Assembly: GCF_014202475.1 (NCBI RefSeq)
Contig: NZ_JACHGV010000014.1
Coordinates: 1 to 64,000, forward strand
DNA from: Streptomyces paradoxus
Lineage (GTDB): Bacteria; Actinomycetota; Actinomycetes; Streptomycetales; Streptomycetaceae
DNA length: 64,000 nucleotides
Direction of reading: 5' to 3'
Part shown: piece by piece, positions 59,822 to 64,000 of the stretch
Numbering within the stretch: position 1 is the first letter of the stretch
How the letters are laid out: every line of letters starts with the position of its first letter
Translations under genes and position numbers: made by a program
Notes under the pieces: generated by a model
Told to the model about the DNA's origin: nothing
Database searches by the model: none
Seen by the model: only the letters and a program-made list of their open reading frames with translations

Positions 59822-60319
59822 TCACCTCGACGTGTAGCGGTGCCGCGTCCACAGCGGCAGGACGAACCAGCACAGCAGGTACCAGGCGACCACCCCGGCG
59901 ACCAGGTAGGGCACGAAACCGTTGTGCGTCGCCACGCGCAGGATCAGCAGCAGCGAGGAGGTCGTCGTGGCGAGCAGCAGCACGAGGCCGAGCAGCGTGA
60001 GCCGCGAGGCCAGCTGCACCGCCTGTGGCTTCACGCGCCGCCCGGACACGAGGCGGTGCAGGGACACCGGGCCTATGAGCGCCCCGGTCGCGCAGGCGCC
60101 CAGGACGACCGTCACGAGGTAGATCGTCTGGTCGGTGCCGGAGAGGTCGTCGTACTTCTCGGTGAACACCACGGTGAGCAGAAAGCCGAACAGGATCTGC
60201 ACGCCCATCTGCGCCACGCGGACCTCCTGGATGAGCTCCTGCCACATCCGGTCCGCTCTCTCCTCCTCCGTCTCGTTGCGCCCCCGGCGCATGACCCCGC
60301 CCTCTGCCGTGTCCGCCAC
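59822..60319 (-). CDS. DUF6328 family membrane protein
   Basis: A 165-residue membrane protein with four predicted helices after a charged N-terminus (RNETEEERADRMWQELIQEVRVAQMG), including VQILFGFLLTVVFTEKY, TVVLGACATGALIGPVSL and LTLLGLVLLLATTTSSLLLIL. Matches what I recall as DUF6328, function unknown. The GTG start follows AGGAGG by five bases. It is divergent from the gene at 60469. Confidence 0.85.
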   Translation of the reverse strand: MADTAEGGVMRRGRNETEEERADRMWQELIQEVRVAQMGVQILFGFLLTVVFTEKYDDLSGTDQTIYLVTVVLGACATGALIGPVSLHRLVSGRRVKPQAVQLASRLTLLGLVLLLATTTSSLLLILRVATHNGFVPYLVAGVVAWYLLCWFVLPLWTRHRYTSR

Positions 60320-60399
60320 TGCTTCCTCCTGGTGTGAGACCTGAGACCTCCTCTTTCCCGGGTTCCCCGTAACAACTCGCCGTCCCCGGGACCGCGGCG

Positions 60400-60424
60400 G
60401 TTTGAGCGATCAGGGGGCGGTTAC
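60400..60424 (+). promoter_or_regulatory. SigB-like promoter candidate
   Basis: GTTT (60400-60403), 15-base spacer and GGTTAC (60419-60424), one mismatch from GGGTAC, upstream of the gene at 60469 with an inferred leader of about 38 bases. Confidence 0.45.
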
Positions 60425-60468
60425 ACGGACGGCGCGAATGACGCAGAGCCCGAGGAGGTCGTGGACGC

Positions 60469-60816
60469 ATGTCCGGTACGCAGCTCACCGTGACGCTCAG
60501 CGGCGGAGGCGCCGACGACGCGCGAGTGGTCGTCCGCGCCCTGGAGGGCACCTTCGGGGCGCCGGACGAGCTTCCCGCCGACGAGAACGCGACGGTGCAC
60601 ACGGCGACCTTCGACGGAGAGCCGGAGGCGGGCCGCGCCGGCGGTGGCGGGGAGGGTTCCGGGCGGCTGTCCGCGCCGGTGACCGTCACCGTGCAGGGCA
60701 GCCCGGAGGCCGTGCGGCGGGCGAGCGACACGCTCACCCGGGCGTTCACGGCACGCGACGACGGGGCCGCCTCCGGCGACCAGGAGCAGGAGAGGGAGCT
60801 GCTCCTGGAGCCGTGA
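60469..60816 (+). CDS. Hypothetical protein
   Basis: A 115-residue acidic protein with two beta-rich halves (LTVTLSGGGADDARVVVRALEGTFG and APVTVTVQGSPEAVRRASDTL) around a glycine-rich loop, ending in a Glu-rich tail. The duplicated pattern suggests an internal repeat. No family recognised. ATG follows GAGGAGG by ten bases, and a SigB-like promoter candidate lies upstream. Confidence 0.65.
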   Translation: MSGTQLTVTLSGGGADDARVVVRALEGTFGAPDELPADENATVHTATFDGEPEAGRAGGGGEGSGRLSAPVTVTVQGSPEAVRRASDTLTRAFTARDDGAASGDQEQERELLLEP

Positions 60817-60840
60817 GAAGCGGGGCCGTGAGAACCGGCC

Positions 60841-61824
60841 TCACCAGCGGGATTCGACCTGGTCCTTGATCCGCCGGTCGTACAGGTCACGGATCGCCGT
60901 GAGCGTCTCGCCGGGCAGACCCGGCAGGCGGGCGGCGGCCGCGTTGGCCCGGGCCTGCTCGGGTGAGCGCGCGCCGGGGATCACGGTCGTCACACCGGGC
61001 TGCTCGATGATCCAGCGCAGGGCCAGCTGGGCCGGGGTGTAGCCCTCGGGGGCGAGCGCCGCGAACTCGGCGGCAGCCTCGACGCCGGCGGCGTAGTCGA
61101 CGCCGGAGAAGGTCTCGCCCTGGTCGAAGGCCTCGCCGTGCCGGTTGTAGGTGCGGTGGTCGTTCTCCGGGAAGACGGTGTCCCGGGTGTACTTGCCCGA
61201 CAGCAGGCCGGAGGCCAGCGGCACCCGGGCGATGATGCCGACGCCCGCCTCACGGGCGGCCGGGAGCACCTCGCGCAGGGGCTTCATGCGGAACGGGTTG
61301 AGGATGATCTGCACGCTCGCCACGTTCGGCCGGGCGATCGCGGTCAGTGCCTCCGCGCAGGTCTCGACGCTGACGCCGTAGGCGGCGACGCGCTCCTCCT
61401 CGACCAGGGTGTCGAGGGCGTCGAACACCTCGTCCGTGGAGTAGACGGGCGTCGGCGGGCAGTGCAGCTGCACCAGGTCGATCCGGTCGACGCCGAGGTT
61501 GCGCCGGGAGCGGTCGTTCCAGGCGCGGAAGTTGTCGAGCACGTAGTTGGCCGGGATCTGGTCGACCCGGCGGCCCATCTTCGTGGCGACCATGACGTGC
61601 AGGTCCGGGCGGCCGCTGAGGAACGCGGCGATGGTCTGCTCGCTGCGGCCGTCGCCGTACACGTCGGCGGTGTCGAAGAAGGTCACCCCGGCTTCGGCCG
61701 CCGTCTCCAGTACCGTCAGGGCTTCCTTGTCGTCGACGTCTCCCCAGTCGGCACCCAGCTGCCAGGTGCCCAGACCGATGACGGAGGCGTGCTGATCCGA
61801 CCTGTCGAATGTGCGCTCTTCCAT
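60841..61824 (-). CDS. Aldo/keto reductase
   Basis: A 327-residue TIM-barrel NADPH-dependent oxidoreductase. GVTFFDTADVYGDG holds the catalytic Asp51 and Tyr56, VATKMGRR the Lys82 and VQLHCPP the His; GVTTVIPGARSPEQ near the C-terminus binds the NADPH phosphate. It belongs to the YajO/YghZ-like group active on carbonyls. ATG 61824 is chosen to match the family N-terminus (ERTFDRSDQHASVIGLGTWQLG); there is no clear ribosome binding site. A perfect dyad at 61891-61914 lies 67 bases upstream. Confidence 0.9.
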   Translation of the reverse strand: MEERTFDRSDQHASVIGLGTWQLGADWGDVDDKEALTVLETAAEAGVTFFDTADVYGDGRSEQTIAAFLSGRPDLHVMVATKMGRRVDQIPANYVLDNFRAWNDRSRRNLGVDRIDLVQLHCPPTPVYSTDEVFDALDTLVEEERVAAYGVSVETCAEALTAIARPNVASVQIILNPFRMKPLREVLPAAREAGVGIIARVPLASGLLSGKYTRDTVFPENDHRTYNRHGEAFDQGETFSGVDYAAGVEAAAEFAALAPEGYTPAQLALRWIIEQPGVTTVIPGARSPEQARANAAAARLPGLPGETLTAIRDLYDRRIKDQVESRW

Positions 61825-61890
61825 GGGCGTCAGTCTGTCACCCGTCACGGCGCCGCGCGGAACGTTCGGCTCCGGCTCGTCGAGCCCCCA

Positions 61891-61914
61891 CGATTCACTC
61901 ACACGAGTGAATCG
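61891..61914. promoter_or_regulatory. Perfect 10-bp dyad operator
   Basis: CGATTCACTC-ACAC-GAGTGAATCG, a perfect inverted repeat of 10-bp arms with a four-base spacer, between the divergent aldo/keto reductase and FAD oxidase genes. Size and symmetry suit a TetR-family operator; the TetR gene cut by the window edge at 63687 is the nearest candidate regulator. Confidence 0.7.
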
Positions 61915-61962
61915 ATGCGACAGGAACACGTCACGTGTCAACGGGCCTCTACCGTGGCGCCG

Positions 61963-63690
61963 GTGACTACCGGTTCAGCCAACAACCACCCGTCCGAAGC
62001 CTCGCCCTGGACCCGCCGGGGTTTCCTCCTCAGCGCCGCGGCTTTGGCCGCGGTGCCCGGTCTGCCGGCGGATCCCGCGGCTGCCGCCGCGGAGTTGCCG
62101 GACTTCCCGGCGGACGTCGCGCTGTACCGCTCGGCCTACCGCAACTGGGTCGGTGAGATCACCGCCGACGGACTGTGGGCCTGTGCGCCGGACGGGCCGG
62201 ACCAAGTGGTCGCCGTCGTCAACTGGGCGTGGCGGCACGGGTGGCGGGTGCGCGCCCGGGGCGCCGCGCACGGCTGGTCGCCGCTGACGGTGACGGAGGG
62301 AACGCCCTCCGGGGCCCCGGTCCTCCTGGTCGACACCACGGCCCACCTCACGGACCTCGCCCTGGAATCGCCGACCGCCGTGCGCGCCGGGACCGGCGTG
62401 ACCATGGAGGACCTGCTCACCTTCCTGGAGGGGCACGGCCTCGGTGTCACCGCGGCACCCGCTCCCGGCGTCCTCACGCTGGGCGGAGTCCTGGCCGTCG
62501 ACGGCCACGGCACGGCCGTCCCCGCGCGGGGCGAGCCGCGGCGGCCCGGGCACACCTACGGCTCGCTCAGCAACCTGATCCTGTCCCTCACGGCCGTGGT
62601 GTGGGACGACAGGGCCGGTGCGTACGTGCTGCGCACGTTCCGGCGCGACGGCGCGGACGGCGCCGCGCTGCTCACGCATCTCGGGCGGTCCCTGGTCACC
62701 GAGGTGGTGCTGCGCGTCGGCGCGAACACGAACCTGCGGTGCGTGAGCCTCACGGACATCCCGGCCGGAGAACTGTTCGCCGCGCCCGGCTCCGGCGGCG
62801 GCCGGACGTTCGCGAGCTTCCTGGACGAGGCGGGGCGGGTCGAGGCGATCTGGTTCGCCTTCACCGAGCACCCCTGGCTGAAGGTGTGGAGCGTCTCCCC
62901 CGCCCGGCCGCTGACCTCGCGGAAGGTGACACGGCCGTACAACTACCCGTTCTCCGACAACGTCCCCACGCCGGTGGCGGAGCTGGTCGGCCGGATGACG
63001 TCGGAGGCGGCCTGGTACCTCGCGCCGGTGCTCGGCGCCGCGCAGTACGAGGCCGCCGCCCTCGGGCTGGTGACGACGCTGTCCGCCGACCTCTGGGGAC
63101 CGTCCAAGAACACGATGCTGTATCTCAAGCCGACCACGCTGCAGGTGCACGCCAACGGCTACGCGGTCCTCACCGCGCGGGACCGGGTGCAGCGGGTCGT
63201 CTCCGAGTTCGCCGCGTTCTACCGGGAGCGGCTGACGGCGTACGCCGCCTGGGGCAGCTTCCCGGTCAACGGCTCGGTGGAGATCCGGGTGACCGGACTG
63301 GACGACCCGGCCGACACCGGCCTGGCCGGGGCCCGTCCGCCGCTGCTGTCGGCGCTCCGGCCGCCGGAGGACCACCCCGAGTGGGACACGGCCGTGTGGC
63401 TGGACGTCCTGACGCTCCCGGGCACGCCGGACGCGGAGGCGTTCCTGCGCGAGATCGAGCGGTTCCTGCTGCGCACGTTCGACGGCGGGTCCGCGCTCAC
63501 CCGGGTGGAGTGGTCCAAGGGGTGGGCGTACACGGACGACGACGTGTGGAGCGACCAGGAGGTGCTGGGCGGCGTCGTCCCGGCGGCGGTCGGCCGGGAC
63601 GCGTGGGCGGAGGCGAACGCCGCGCTGGACCGGCTCGATCCGCACCGCGTGTACGGCAACGCCTTCCTGGACCGGCTGTTCGGTCCCTAG
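61963..63690 (+). CDS. Tat-exported FAD oxidase, cholesterol-oxidase type II (VAO family) like
   Basis: A 575-residue secreted flavoprotein. The N-terminus has a twin-arginine signal (WTRRGFLLSAAALAAVPGLPA) with likely cleavage after an alanine run near residue 43. The FAD domain of the VAO/PCMH fold shows VRARGAAHGWSPLTV, where His103 aligns with the covalent FAD His of type II cholesterol oxidases, and APGVLTLGGVLAVDGHGTA. The rest resembles the cholesterol-oxidase substrate-binding domain (LWGPSKNTMLYLKPTTL). Starts at GTG 61963, 61954 or ATG 61915 are possible; none has a good ribosome binding site. Substrate could be a sterol or another alcohol. Confidence 0.85.
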   Translation: MTTGSANNHPSEASPWTRRGFLLSAAALAAVPGLPADPAAAAAELPDFPADVALYRSAYRNWVGEITADGLWACAPDGPDQVVAVVNWAWRHGWRVRARGAAHGWSPLTVTEGTPSGAPVLLVDTTAHLTDLALESPTAVRAGTGVTMEDLLTFLEGHGLGVTAAPAPGVLTLGGVLAVDGHGTAVPARGEPRRPGHTYGSLSNLILSLTAVVWDDRAGAYVLRTFRRDGADGAALLTHLGRSLVTEVVLRVGANTNLRCVSLTDIPAGELFAAPGSGGGRTFASFLDEAGRVEAIWFAFTEHPWLKVWSVSPARPLTSRKVTRPYNYPFSDNVPTPVAELVGRMTSEAAWYLAPVLGAAQYEAAALGLVTTLSADLWGPSKNTMLYLKPTTLQVHANGYAVLTARDRVQRVVSEFAAFYRERLTAYAAWGSFPVNGSVEIRVTGLDDPADTGLAGARPPLLSALRPPEDHPEWDTAVWLDVLTLPGTPDAEAFLREIERFLLRTFDGGSALTRVEWSKGWAYTDDDVWSDQEVLGGVVPAAVGRDAWAEANAALDRLDPHRVYGNAFLDRLFGP

Positions 63691-64000
63691 GGGGTGAGGT
63701 ACGCCTGCACGGTGGGGGCGTACCGGTCCACCAGGGTGTCGACGGTGCTCGCCCTCAGCTCGCTGCCACGGGCGATGCCGTACATGACGCCGAGGCCGAG
63801 CAGGGTGGCGACGGCGAGTTCGGCGCGCAGGCCCGCGTCGGGGCCGGCGAGACGGGCGGTGAGGCGGTCGGTCACCTGGGTGCGGAAGTTGGCGCGCAGG
63901 GTGTCGCCCTGCTCGCCGTGCAGGGGCGCGAACACGATCCGCAGCAGCGGGTCGGCGCCCTGCTCGGACTGGCTGACCAGGACGTGCCGGACCATGTGCG
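63687..64000 (-). CDS. TetR-family regulator, C-terminal part
   Basis: The C-terminal portion of a gene that runs off the window; its helix-turn-helix lies beyond position 64000. The visible part (LRIVFAPLHGEQGDTLRANFRTQ, AELAVATLLGLGVMYGIARG, LVDRYAPTVQAYL) matches a TetR_C-type ligand-binding domain common in Streptomyces. Its stop codon overlaps the oxidase stop on the opposite strand by a few bases. It is the likely repressor for the dyad at 61891-61914, which is inference. Confidence 0.75.
   Translation of the reverse strand, partial: HMVRHVLVSQSEQGADPLLRIVFAPLHGEQGDTLRANFRTQVTDRLTARLAGPDAGLRAELAVATLLGLGVMYGIARGSELRASTVDTLVDRYAPTVQAYLTP

Overview
The window is about 73% GC by eye, gene-dense, and uses G/C at third codon positions with GTG starts and GGAGG-type ribosome binding sites. 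A WhiB-like protein, an SsgA-like sporulation protein, a SigB/F/G-type sigma factor with partner-switching regulators, and the GlgE maltosyltransferase pathway together point to Streptomyces or a very close relative. From memory, the left half resembles the S. coelicolor SCO73xx region (second glg cluster, stressosome genes, SigM-like sigma). That is recollection and was not searched.

Layout. 1-5.7 kb: an operon for alpha-glucan/trehalose metabolism (3' end of glgE, treS, maltokinase, glgB) closed by a hairpin. 5.8-9.2 kb: a YbdK-like carboxylate-amine ligase, a small DUF6480 membrane protein and an acyl-CoA synthetase. 9.4-16.2 kb: a partner-switching region with an RsbW-like ATPase, a PRC-barrel protein, a STAS antagonist, then a tightly overlapping rsbR-rsbS-rsbT-ATPase/phosphatase-GAF/PP2C operon. 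16.4-20.1 kb: a type II NADH dehydrogenase and a FUSC-type membrane protein. 20.1-24.6 kb: mostly minus-strand genes (unknown, DUF1206, ANTAR-GAF, DUF5133, SigB-like sigma factor, another RsbW-like ATPase). The region around 9-24 kb therefore carries most parts of a stress sigma-factor circuit.

24.6-32.5 kb: a PLP decarboxylase, a stand-alone cyclic-nucleotide-binding protein preceded by a Crp-like box and a structured-RNA candidate, an MFS pump, a LysE/LysR divergent pair with a dyad between them, TetR, a saccharopine-dehydrogenase-like enzyme and a WhiB-like protein. 32.5-39.6 kb: DUF6098, DUF488, an FAD dehydrogenase with TetR, AlkB-like dioxygenase, MBL hydrolase, DUF4032 and a tandem universal stress protein.

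39.7-43.2 kb holds the most unusual module: a response-regulator/thioredoxin-reductase-like fusion, a cNMP-domain histidine kinase and a UBP-type zinc finger, translationally overlapped as one operon. 43.3-64 kb: a large LuxR-type ATPase regulator, an SGNH lipoprotein, a TerD-CAP-CAP fusion with AIM24, a TPR/polyprenyl synthase pair behind a tandem GTATAC operator, a serine/threonine dehydratase, a membrane pseudokinase, a beta-lactamase-fold hydrolase, an F420-type oxidoreductase, a Streptomyces hypothetical with a possible HTH, an SsgA-like protein, DUF6328, an aldo/keto reductase, a Tat-exported cholesterol-oxidase-like enzyme and a truncated TetR at the edge.

No rRNA, tRNA, CRISPR array, transposase or prophage gene was seen. 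All homology statements come from motif recognition, not from database searches.
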